DNA of 64,000 bases from Stromatinia cepivora (lineage: Eukaryota; Ascomycota; Leotiomycetes; Helotiales; Sclerotiniaceae), in assembly GCA_014898415.1 (NCBI GenBank), contig RCTD01000013.1, forward strand, positions 1,426,001-1,490,000, written 5' to 3'. Position numbers and translations under genes: made by a program. A model generated the notes under the pieces. The model was not told where the DNA came from. It searched no databases and saw nothing but the letters and a program-made list of their open reading frames with translations. The stretch's first letter is position 1. Each line of letters starts with the position of its first letter. Positions 14,305 through 23,855 of the stretch are shown here, piece by piece.

Positions 14305-14529
14305 TGTATCAAAAGATGATGAAGTTGGTGGTTGTAATTATAAAAAGAAGAATAAAAAGATATCGAAGATATTAATAACAATATAAAGGAATAATGGTCA
14401 GGGAAAGGATTGGATATTAATAGAGAATTCTTAAAAGGAATATAAAAAACATTTCTTTAGAATGGAAGTGTTATTTTTTAAAACAAAAAACAATAATATC
14501 TCTTCAATACAAATATAATAAATTCCAAG

Positions 14530-14760
14530 GATATTATAGATATCGAATTCATTATTTCAAAGGTTCCAATTCAAGAATCAATTTCTGCAAATCCTGAATC
14601 TATATTAGAAGTAAAATTTAAGATTGTCTTAAATTTTGTTGATAAGTTTATTTCAGTAGGATCAAAAAGCGAAGTAAATCTATAATCATTTGAAGTTGAA
14701 TAAAAGGATATAATGGATCTTGAAGATAAACCCCTAAAGTATCTAAAACGAAAACAAATA
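14530..14760 (+). pseudogene. captured copia linker fragment, opposite strand to copies A/B
   Basis: Plus-strand reading gives KVPIQESISANPESILEVKF, then KIVLNFVDKF and VGSKSEVNL before a stop. Copy B on its minus strand has the same text (QESTSIDPESILKAKF, ILNFADKFVSVGSKNKVNP, near 19,690-19,830). The similarity continues past the stop (AATCATTTGAAGTTGAATAA). A segment from the integrase-RT linker of the A/B family therefore sits inside element C in inverted direction. Confidence 0.65.
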
Positions 14761-15049
14761 TAGATTTTATAGTTTTTTCAAAAACTATATCAGAAATATA
14801 ATCTTTAATATTTTTATTAGGTTTTCTATAAGGAATCTATCAATTATATAAAAATCGAAAATATTCAAGGAACGGGAATATTCGAATCTTGTTTTGAAGA
14901 GATTTCGAAAAGCTTATTTTATTTTGCAAAGTATTTATTTCTTATCGTTATCATCAATATAAAGCAAAAAAGGCTTCCAAAAAAGAAAGAAGATATCGAA
15001 GGAATCAATTGATTCTCGAATTGTTGGAAAAAAGGATATAAAAAGGTGG

Positions 15050-15385
15050 CATCTTTTGTCTGAGTAATTTCTAAAGTAGGCTTTCCTGTACTAACTATAT
15101 TGTTAGGATTCAACTCTGCCAATATATTTAGTATAGCGGGCTTCCCTGTTTATTTATTGAGTAATTTATGATCTTATTCGATCCTACTCTGCAGATATAT
15201 TTAATATAGTGGACTTCCCCGTTTGCCTGCTGTGCAAATTATTCTTCGCTCTGTCAGTTGTATTTAATATAACAGGCTTCCCCGTTTAGTTGTATCGACC
15301 TTGTTCGTCTACTCTGCCGATGTATTTAGTATAACGGGCTTCCTCGTTCAGCTGTATCGACCTTGTTTGTTTACTCTGCCGAATC
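15050..15385. repeat. minisatellite of about 62-73 bp units in element C
   Basis: Units begin at CTCTGCC-like blocks at 15,114, 15,187, 15,249, 15,312 and 15,374. Each contains TATTTAGTATAACGGGCTTCC or a close variant. A more decayed unit precedes 15,114. The blocks stand out by G/C content within an AT-rich element. Confidence 0.8.
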
Positions 15386-15462
15386 TATCGAGGACTTGAT
15401 CTTTCACTCCAAAAGACTAATCCTAAACTATATAATGATATACAGAATCTAAACTTATAATC

Positions 15463-15625
15463 TGTTAACAAATTATATTAAATAGATGGAAAAACTTTGT
15501 TATTCTAAGATTATCTGGTTAGAAGCTATTATACAGATTATGTAATTCGGTAGAATCACGTGCAGGCTAATCCCATTATAGTATAGTCCCATGCTTAGAT
15601 ATACGGTATGATCCAAAATCCAACA
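15463..15625 (-). repeat. element C right LTR
   Basis: 163 bp, TGTTAACA...ATCCAACA, with intact terminal bases, followed by the duplication ATATC (15626-15630). Confidence 0.87.
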
Positions 15626-15724
15626 ATATCTTCAATTTCAATATCTTCAATTTTTCCAACAACTTTTATATTCAAAATTCTTTAGTTTTCCAATGAGATT
15701 CTGAAGGTTCTTTATATGCTTTTT

Positions 15725-15824
15725 GTTTTTTTGTTTTTTTGTTTTTTTGTTTTTTTGTTTTTTTGTTTTTTTGTTTTTTTGTTTTTTTGTTTTTTTGTTT
15801 TTTTGTTTTTTTGTTTTTTTGTTT
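15725..15824. repeat. (GTTTTTTT)n microsatellite, about 12 copies
   Basis: An uninterrupted 8-bp repeat of one G and seven T in the interior of element D, just right of element C. Confidence 0.95.
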
Positions 15825-16236
15825 GAATGATTTGTATGATTTAAGGATTCGTTTTCGAATTTTGTAAAATAGGGTAGGGTTCGATTTGTATGTTATATTT
15901 ATATCTTTCGAATAGATCTTTTCAATTCCTTTTTCTTGTTTTCTTGATTTTCTTGATTCGAAGGTTTTTCATAGTATTTTTGGTAGGTTTTCGACAATAT
16001 TCCGAAGGGTTTTCGAAGGCTTATTTCAAGGCCCAATTCGTATATATTTTGAAAGTAAATTTCGAAGGTTTTCGATGATATTTTGAAGGATCTCAAAAAT
16101 TCGTTTTCTAAACTTAATTCGATGATTTCCTTTCGAGGATCTTTCGATAAAGTTCGAAGGCTTTTATAAATCAAAAAAAATAAGATTATTCCCAAAATTA
16201 ACCGATGAATTACTCTCAAAAATGAATAAAAAGAAT

Positions 16237-16428
16237 TGTAAAAATCACAACAAAGAATCGGCTAATATTCGAATAACAATAGATTTGGTTTTAGAATCAA
16301 GGCTTTTCATTGCTTTCTTTCAATCGTAGTGAAGAATTCTCTCTCTATATAGATAAAAACTCTTCAAACTAGCGTATAATTCGGCCCGCTTTCGGCTAGC
16401 CCTCGTTTCATAGGTGAGGTTCGTAACA
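16237..16428 (-). repeat. element D right LTR
   Basis: 192 bp, TGTAAAAATCAC...GTTCGTAACA. Differs from the left copy mostly by G-to-A and C-to-T changes (TGTGAGAATCAC versus TGTAAAAATCAC). Followed by AAAAT (16429-16433), matching 11909-11913. Confidence 0.85.
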
Positions 16429-16433
16429 AAAAT

Positions 16434-16919
16434 ATTATTTAAAAATTAAAAAATTATTATTATTTTAATTATTAATCTTTTCGAATTTATTAAAGAGTTT
16501 TCTATTAATAATAATAATAATATTTTAAAAAAATATATAATTTAAAAAGGAAAAATAAATGAATCAATAATAATAAGATCGATTAAAAATCTTATTTGCA
16601 ATTTTTATTAAAGATTATATATATATATATATTTTATTATATTATATACTAAGATTATTATTACTTCTATTTTCAACAAAATTAATATAATCGATTTCTT
16701 TACTATTTGGAATACTTTACAAATCGATTATAATATATTCAATAAGAAAACACAAATTCGTTTTTTTGATATTATAATTATATTATTATTATTCAAATAT
16801 AATTTTATTGAATATAATTGAAAAGAAGAATTGAGATTAATATTATTTCGATATTTTTGCAATTATAATATTTAGTAAATAATAAATATTCAAAACTTTT
16901 TTAATTATTTTATTGATAA
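16434..16919. other. AT-rich spacer
   Basis: Only A/T-rich low-complexity sequence, including a short (AT)n run near 16,617-16,632. Nothing recognisable. Confidence 0.6.
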
Positions 16920-17198
16920 TGTAAGAGTCACAAATAGCAAAGAATCAATTAGTCTTTAATAGACTGTAAAACTTTTAATTGTTTTTTTTATAAAGGGATT
17001 AACTTTCTTTTTTAAAATCAATAATGAGCAATATCGGATCGACGATCCCTATCATTGATATACTATATAAAAAGAGTTTCTTCAAATCCTGAAAATAATA
17101 TAATAGTATATTGTTATTTTTATACTCAAACCTCGATTATGAATTGAATTCTATATAGATCTTAAAATATAATAAATATTCAATTGATGATTGTAATA
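16920..17198 (-). repeat. D-related LTR remnant E1
   Basis: Starts TGTAAGAGTCACAAATAGC and ends GATTGTAATA, then AAGCCTTTCTTTTCTG. Both the start (compare TGTGAGAATCAC of D) and the flank after the end (compare AAGCCCTCCTTTCC) match element D's layout. It is therefore a related family in minus orientation. Its partner LTR was not found, so it is a solo LTR or a broken element. Confidence 0.55.
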
Positions 17199-17581
17199 AA
17201 GCCTTTCTTTTCTGATTTCGCTCCCGAAAAGCATTGATTGATCATTATATCATTGATATCTATTAAAGTTTCTATTAGAAAGCTGTATATCCTCAATATA
17301 TAATTATTTTTGTATAACAAACAAAAAAATAATGAAGAACAAAAACAATATATAATCTGCTCTTTAAAGATTATATAAAGCCTTTTGAATCCTATCTTCA
17401 AGTTTTTATAATTTCTTATTATAAATATGATTTTATATTTTAAAATTATTTTCATTTTCTTTAAAATATCTCAATTATTTTCTAAATTAATAATACATTT
17501 GATTTATATATCTTTATAATTTATATATCTTATATATCTCCGCTATACTAAATATATCACTCATCACAATAATACAAAATC

Positions 17582-17747
17582 TGTTAACTTTTGGTGTAGG
17601 AAGTAGTAGTATTGTTGATTATATAGATTGAACTAAGGATTTATAATTCTAGTAGAAGTAGAATTGAGGTTATCCCTAAATATGGTTTGTGCATTATTGT
17701 GATCATGTGATTTCAATTTTAATTCTATAATGGCTTTATTTCCAATA
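17582..17747 (-). repeat. copy B 3' LTR (left)
   Basis: 166 bp, TGTTAAC...TTCCAATA, preceded by duplication AAATC. Confidence 0.9.
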
Positions 17748-18352
17748 CTCTTTTATTGAGGATATTCCATTTGATCCTTCTAAGTTATTAATCCTAATAT
17801 TTTCTTGAATTTTTCGAAAGCAATTTTTGTATAAGGCTTCGTTATTCTATCAACAATTATATTGTATATATTAATATAATTAATAGCGATTTTCTTTTTT
17901 TCTATCAAATCTTTAATGAAATAATAATTGATATCTATATATTTGGATCATTCGTATAAATATAGGTTCTTGATTAAAGCTAAAGCGTTTTGATTGTTAT
18001 CAAGTATTTGAACTGTATCTCTGTTCTTTCTAATATAATTTGATTTGAATAAGTTTTTAAGTATTTATATAATCCATCTTCTTTGTTTGATAAATATTAC
18101 TATTACAATATATTCTGATTCTGTATTAGAGGTAATTATAAACATTTGTTTTTTGTTAGTCTACAATATAAGGCCTTTATAGAATATCACAATTCCTTTT
18201 AAAATATTTTTCCGGTTATATTTGTTATTAGTTTAATCTACATTTATATATATCTTTATTATATTGTTAAATATATTATATTTTTTGTAGATATCAGATT
18301 ATACTCTTTTTGATCCGAATTATAATTTCTGTTTGATTGTTAATTGTAGATA

Positions 18353-18550
18353 TCATATCAGATTCTTCAAAATTATAATATAATGTTTTGTTGGTTTTAT
18401 CATAAATTGTGAAAGTCTTTTAATTGAAAATACTATATTTGGTCGAATATATACTATTGAATAGATTACATTTCCTATTCGTTGTTGATATTTATTTATA
18501 TTTATTAGTTCATCATTATCGGTTATTGGTCGAAAATAGATATAATTCAT
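18353..18550 (-). pseudogene. copy B RNase H-proximal pol fragment
   Basis: 65 open codons with YQQRIGNVIYSIVYIRPNI and FSIKRLSQFM...PTKHY, the copia 'Y-x-x-x-IG-x-L-x-Y...TRPDI...LSrF...P-x-x-x-H' segment that follows the RT. Asp of RPDI is read as Asn (GAT to AAT), a RIP-type change. Confidence 0.75.
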
Positions 18551-18937
18551 TATTGGTAGTTTCTTGATTTGATATTGTTCATATATAATATTATATTTGA
18601 TTAATATAATATTAAAATATTCTTCTTGGTTTATAATTAATATATATACTTTTCTATCATAAATAATCCTAACACTTAGGATCTTACTAATCTCTCTTAA
18701 ATTCTTGATATTAAAACAAACTGATAGCTTTTTATCGAACCAAATGATTTACAATGATATATATAATACAATAATGATATCATCAATATATACCAGTAAT
18801 ATTATATCACAATTTTTGAATATATATAAATATAAATCTATCAAACTTTATACAAAGTCTATACCTAAAAGCTCTTTCTTCAATAATAAATTTCAATCCC
18901 TTTTAGTTTGCTTCAAATCATATAGACTTCATAGGAT

Positions 18938-19162
18938 TTATAGTATATATCCCTTTTCGATTTTAATACTTTGAAATAATTCGAAGTAGATCTCTTCCTT
19001 TAAATGCGATTCAGTAAAGGTATTTTTGATATCGAAATGTAAGCATTCCAAATTTTCCTTTGCAACAATAGTTAAGAATAATCTGAATGTATCTAGCCTT
19101 ATTATTGATGCAAACATTTCGTTATAATTTTTTCCTAATATCTGATTGAACTTTTGAATCAT
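18938..19162 (-). pseudogene. copy B reverse transcriptase fragment
   Basis: 74 open codons: KFNQILGKNYNEMFAS, then RLFLTIVAKENLECLHFDIK, NTFTESHLKEEIYFE. This is the copia RT region 'G-x-DY-x-ETFAPV...LaiAa...l-x-x-x-DV-x-tAFLnG-x-L-x-EEiY'. The YVDD block lies further down the strand beyond stops. Confidence 0.8.
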
Positions 19163-19687
19163 TAATTTTGTTTTAAATCGTTCTATTTTATTATTCTTTG
19201 TTTTAATTATAAATATTTATTTCATCGAAATCAGATTACTTCCTTTAGGGAGTATATATTCTTCCCAAATACTATTTTGAACCAAAAATATGATTTCCTT
19301 TTGGATAACTTCCTTTCATTTTTCAGAATATTCTCGATCCGATATTACTTTTTTATAAGTTCTTAATATTTTGATTCCCAAAACTTCTTCAACCGGATAT
19401 ACTATACCTTTTGTATTATCTATATTTATCAACGAAATTATGAAATCTAAAATGATTTTATCTTTAATATAAAGATCTATCTTATAAATAATTGGAATTA
19501 TAATTATAATATATTCTATACTTTCTTGAATTTTGGTCTATATAAATATCACAATTAATACCCTTATAATCTTATTTTCCCATTCTTCTTCAAAATCTTA
19601 TTCTATATTTCTTTTCTATTTTTATATTAAATATCTTAGGAATTCGTTTTCAAGATTTATTATATCCTTTTATTCAATCTCAAATAA

Positions 19688-20278
19688 TTATGGATTTACT
19701 TTGTTTTTTGATCCTACTGAAACAAATTTATCAGCAAAATTTAAGATAGTCTTAAATTTTGCTTTTAATATAGATTCAGGATCTATAGAAGTTGATTCTT
19801 GAATTAAAACCTTTAGAATGATGGATTCAATATTTGAAGTATCCTTGAAAAAAGATTCTTGATTTGTCTTTTGGATATTACTATATTCATCTTCATTATA
19901 TATTAATATTGATATATTTAATTTACCTAGTTTCAATTCGACAATTGAAATGCTTAATATAATCACTAAATTCGATATAATATTTACTGAAGAGAATACT
20001 TGGAACAAAAATGATATAAATATTACATTTAATATTAAAAATGGAAAAGATACTTTATTTGTTACTGATTTATTATAAGATCTTCGATCTAGCTTTATAT
20101 TCTTAATTCCTTGTAGACCTGATTTACAATTTCTTAATTTAAAATCCAAATCTCCTTTTCGATAAAATTCATTTATAATTATTCTATTTGATCGAAATAT
20201 ATAACCTAACTTTGGAGAATACATTTTGATATATTTGTTCGTAATTTTTGAATATCCTAAAAATACATCAATTCTCAA
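19688..20278 (-). pseudogene. copy B integrase-RT linker, longest surviving frame
   Basis: 196 open codons beginning MRIDVFLGYSKITNKYIKMY. This corresponds to the copia post-integrase segment (family pattern 'fvGY-x-x-x-x-kgyr-x-y-x-P'), then a low-complexity Ser/Ile-rich linker (ESFFKDTSNIESIILK, PESILKAKF). The same linker recurs in copy A (6297-6575) and inverted in element C. Confidence 0.65.
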
Positions 20279-20635
20279 AGTATCTCACAATTTGTTATAT
20301 TTTTACCCTTTCGAAATAATCTTAAAATTAATATAAATATAATATTTACTCCTCTAAACTTTATATATCTCTATATCTAATATTGTATCTATAAAAGCTT
20401 TTATAAGGGATCGATTTATTCCATTTATATCAAAACCAATATTAATACAATTCCTAATATAAACATTATACTTTATAACTTCGTCCCAAAACTTTAATAA
20501 TAATTCAATTTCTTTTAATATTGTTTTTATATTTACCTTTACAATCCTTATATTCTATTCTACAGATTCGTTTTGATATAAAAAAACAATTATTATAATT
20601 TCGAATTGTATATTTGATAATCATTTACGAATAAC

Positions 20636-20887
20636 TTATAAAAGTTCCAATATATTATCAATCCTGATTACAATAATCTTTTTTCCAATAATCAATTCCA
20701 TTTCCTTTTTCCAAATTTTCAATATTTGAATTGTATCGTTTTTTTGTTTAAATAATATAATCCAATTTATTTTTATACAATTATCAATAATTAATATAAA
20801 ATAACGATTCCCTTGAATCGATTTTAGAAATAATCCTATAACATCGAAATATATAAATTCGAATCTCTTTAATTTATACAGATTCAA
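20636..20887 (-). pseudogene. copy B integrase core fragment
   Basis: 83 open codons with FEFIYFDVIGLF, QGNRYFILIIDN and IVIRIDNILELL. These match the retroviral-type integrase core of copia (D...GP...G-x-rYfv-x-fiDD...iR-x-DNG-x-E). DNG is read as DNI and the second Asp as Asn. This is a relic only. Confidence 0.75.
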
Positions 20888-21744
20888 TTATTTCGGAATA
20901 TAATTGATCATCTTGATAAATATATATACTTTGCAGATATCTAATTCAATTGGGACCTTTATTAACTTGATTATATTAAATATTTTATATAGATTCTTGA
21001 TCTTATCTGAACCTAAATGATTGAATCTTCGATACCATAACAGATATCTCTTTTTCTCTTTGAATATTAATTCATTATCAATACTTTTAATACTATCGAT
21101 TATCTTTAAAGAAAAACCTTTTTTTTAATTATTTTGATATATACTCGAATAGAAAATTATATCTTTGTATCCTTTAATTATATATAAAACTATATATATT
21201 CCGTTTTATATTCTAATACAAATAACTTTTTTATTATTCTTTTTGAAATATATATAATAAGAATTGAATTCCCTTTACAGCTTTGTTTTATAGATTCTTT
21301 TTCCTGATAACAAGTTTACTTCTAGTTCTAATATGTATAATATATTTGAAAATAATATCTTAAAATTATCTTTATATATTATATTTATTAAACCTCAATA
21401 ACGATAATATATCATTCCTTTATTAACCTTTATTCTTCATTTAATAATAAAATCTATTAATCTAAATAATAAAGATTGATCAAATATATATGAAAAAGCA
21501 TCTATATCAATATACCATTTGCTAGAGAAAGCTTTATTAATGATCTCTTTTGTCAAATTGTAATCTTTCTTTATTATATTCTCAATATCAGAATCTGATT
21601 CAAAGATATTGTTAATAGAGTATACTTAATCTTTCTTATTAAAATAAACCTTTTTCGGATTCGATGATCCTCTTCTCTTTTAGTAATAAAAATAATTATA
21701 AAGGAGTTTACTAATTCATATTAAATATAAACAATCTTATATAT

Positions 21745-22035
21745 TGTGAAAGAGGTAGGTCGAGATACGTGCGTCCCGATAGCACGCTGCGAGGGGAAAT
21801 GGGAATTGGAACTGATCAGATTACATTGTAGAGGCTTCAAGTAGTAAAACTAGTAGGTTTAGACAATGGTTTGGGTTGAGCACAAATGGGGTACAAAAAG
21901 ACTAGTGGAAAACGATTGATTTCTTTCAAGGAGAGGGGAGCAGAGCCCTCTCTTATATCTAACTACGAAGAGTCATGTGACCATATGACTACGAACTAGC
22001 TACGTGTTAGGCCTTGATATCCCAACTTTCTCACA
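21745..22035 (-). repeat. non-mutated solo-LTR-like insertion in copy B
   Basis: 291 bp of near-normal base composition (GGTCGAGATACGTGCGTCCC and similar) inside AT-rich copy B. Ends are TGTGAAAG...CTTTCTCACA with an imperfect terminal inverted repeat, flanked by ATAT (21741-21744 and 22036-22039). Removing insertion plus one ATAT restores, position by position, the empty site seen in copy A near 8330-8360, with only transitions. On the minus strand a TTAGATATAAGAGAGGG stretch resembles an LTR promoter, so a solo LTR in minus direction is preferred over a MITE. Because the AT repeat can slip, a 5-bp ATATA duplication is also conceivable. Confidence 0.75.
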
Positions 22036-22133
22036 ATATAATAACCTTCCTTTTAATACAAATCATAAATATTATTTGGGATCTCGAAATCTGATTCTTG
22101 ATATCAAAAAGTATATCTAAATTCTTTCGTAAT

Positions 22134-22352
22134 TTACACTCGCTCTAATCCATCCTTAAAACAAAGTTCCTTAATCTGTAAATACTTGATCTTATTATCA
22201 ATACTAAGGCTGATTTGGATATTCAATATATTCATTACTTTTTGATAATCGATTAAAAGATTATATATTAAAATCAAGAATAAGATAATATCTTGATATA
22301 TTGATCGATAATTTTCGTTTGCAATCCCTAATTTCCTTTTATATTTTTTCAA
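22134..22352 (-). pseudogene. copy B gag fragment
   Basis: 72 open codons (EKG-less, Leu/Ile/Lys-rich: YLLIDYQKVMNIL-like text). It sits just inside the 5' half of copy B, where copia gag is expected; copy A has the corresponding text around 8480-8640. Assignment rests on position rather than on a motif. Confidence 0.45.
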
Positions 22353-23188
22353 TTTGTCCCAAACTTTGATAATGGTTATATTGAGATAAATATCGGATTA
22401 AAATTTGAAGTTCTGGATTATTATTATATATATATTGGCTATGATTATACTGATTTTGGTATATTTCGATTTAAAATATCTTTAGAATATATATACTATT
22501 GAATATTTGTTGGTAAAGACTTTATCATTATTATTGAATATTATATAAATATATGATAATATATTCGCTTTGTTCTTTAAGTATTCCGATTTCAACTCGA
22601 TATTGTAATATATATAATCATTGATTTCATAAGCAAATGCTATATTGGGCTCTACAATCTATATATATTCATTTAATGTTTGATCAATTGTATAAAATCA
22701 TTTTTTCCTTTTTAATTGTATCTTTATTTGTCTGAATTATTGTTTATAATTGTTTTGATCAAGTTTCGAAGGATTATTTGATTTTGATATTGTAAAGGTT
22801 TCTTGCTGTTTGATGGGTATCAAAGATAATCTTCAGGTTTTTAAGATAGTTTTAAAAAATATATAACAAATAGATTCGGGATAATAAAGAAATATAAAAA
22901 TAAAACAATAAGAAAATTCGTAAAATTATATTATAATATGTTTTCTTGTAATTATACGAATTTGCTTTTTGCTTTTGTTATAATTCTGTATCAATACTGT
23001 GCAGATTGTTTTCTGTTTTGGTCTGTAATATTGTGAATTATAAGTTATATTGTTGTATTTCAACTTTGCTTCGATGATACTGTATAAAAACTCTGATTTT
23101 CATTTTGTTTTATTTCTACTAATTATGCTAATCCTTTTTCGATTTGTTTTGTTTTTTAATTATTATTATATAATTGGATCTTATAATT

Positions 23189-23354
23189 TGTTAACTTTTG
23201 GTATAGAAAATAATAGTATTATTGATTATATAGGTTGAATTAAGGATTTATAATTCTAATAGGAGTAGAATTGAGGTTATCCCTAAATATGATCTGTGCA
23301 TTATTGTGATCATGTGATCTCAATTCTAATCCTATAATGGTCTCATTTCCAACA
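23189..23354 (-). repeat. copy B 5' LTR (right)
   Basis: 166 bp, TGTTAAC...TTTCCAACA, terminal bases intact, followed by duplication AAATC. Confidence 0.9.
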
Positions 23355-23630
23355 AAATCTTTATTTAAAAAAGAAATAATAAACAAAGAATTTTTTTTTC
23401 CAAAAGGATCAGATTTTATATATATTGAATATATTCGAAAAAAGAAACTTTATATAATATTATTAAAAGAAATTAATTTTACAATAAATCGATTATTACA
23501 ATTTTATTATAAATAACAAATAATTGAAATTGATTTGTTTGAAGAAACTATATTATTAAAGAAATTGAAAAATTGATAAACTAAATTTATATGATTAAAT
23601 ATTATTATTATTTTTAATAAAGTTCATTTA

Positions 23631-23855
23631 TAATATAATATAATATAATATAATATAATATAATATAATATAATATAATATAATATAATATAATATAATA
23701 TAATATAATATAATATAATATAATATAATATAATATAATATAATATAATATAATATAATATAATATAATATAATATAATATAATATAATATAATATAATA
23801 TAATATAATATAATATAATATAATATAATATAATATAATATAATATAATATAATA
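23631..23855. repeat. perfect (TAATA)45 microsatellite
   Basis: 225 bp of an uninterrupted 5-bp unit. Apparent reading frames of Tyr/Ile/Leu across it are artefacts of the unit. Confidence 0.98.

Larger units (their letters stand above)
13118..15625 (-). mobile_element. LTR element C without pol, nested in D
   Basis: 163-bp LTRs at 13118-13280 and 15463-15625, with 5-bp duplication ATATC at 13113-13117 and 15626-15630. Total 2508 bp. Ends read TGTTAACA...ATCCAACA, the same terminal style as copies A/B, but the body differs. There is no RT or integrase. The interior holds a GC-richer coding-like tandem repeat (about 14,075-14,170), a fragment of the A/B linker on the opposite strand (about 14,530-14,760) and a minisatellite (about 15,050-15,385). 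Probably a non-autonomous element mobilised by a related copia. The orientation is read from CTAAAGGAA preceding TATTGG on the minus strand. Confidence 0.82.
11914..16428 (-). mobile_element. LTR element D without visible pol, host of element C
   Basis: Paired 192-bp LTRs at 11914-12105 and 16237-16428, flanked by AAAAT on both sides (11909-11913 and 16429-16433). The span is 4515 bp; subtracting nested element C and its 5-bp duplication leaves about 2.0 kb. Next to the left LTR the minus strand reads GGAAAGGAGGGCTT before TGTTACGAA, a polypurine tract plus LTR start, which sets the orientation. Internal sequence (12106-13112 and 15631-16236) has low-complexity Ser/Ile/Lys-type reading and no RT or integrase motif. 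It is probably a non-autonomous LARD/TRIM-type element. LTRs and TSD are direct observations; non-autonomy is inferred. Confidence 0.8.
17582..23354 (-). mobile_element. full-length RIP-mutated Ty1/copia element, copy B
   Basis: 166-bp LTRs at 17582-17747 and 23189-23354, flanked by AAATC (17577-17581 and 23355-23359). The 5773-bp span contains a 295-bp later addition (291-bp insertion plus 4-bp duplication), leaving 5478 bp, identical in length to copy A. Minus-strand order: gag around 22,100-23,000, integrase around 20,630-20,890, RT around 18,940-19,300, RNase H around 18,350-18,550. The left LTR is preceded on the coding strand by a polypurine run (AATAAAAGAG, then TATTGG). Stops are everywhere. 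It is the better preserved copy: several domains still read across 60-190 codons. Confidence 0.92.

Noticed and set aside
15725..15824. CRISPR-like regular repeat
   Set aside because: Simple 8-bp microsatellite without spacers; eukaryotic sequence.
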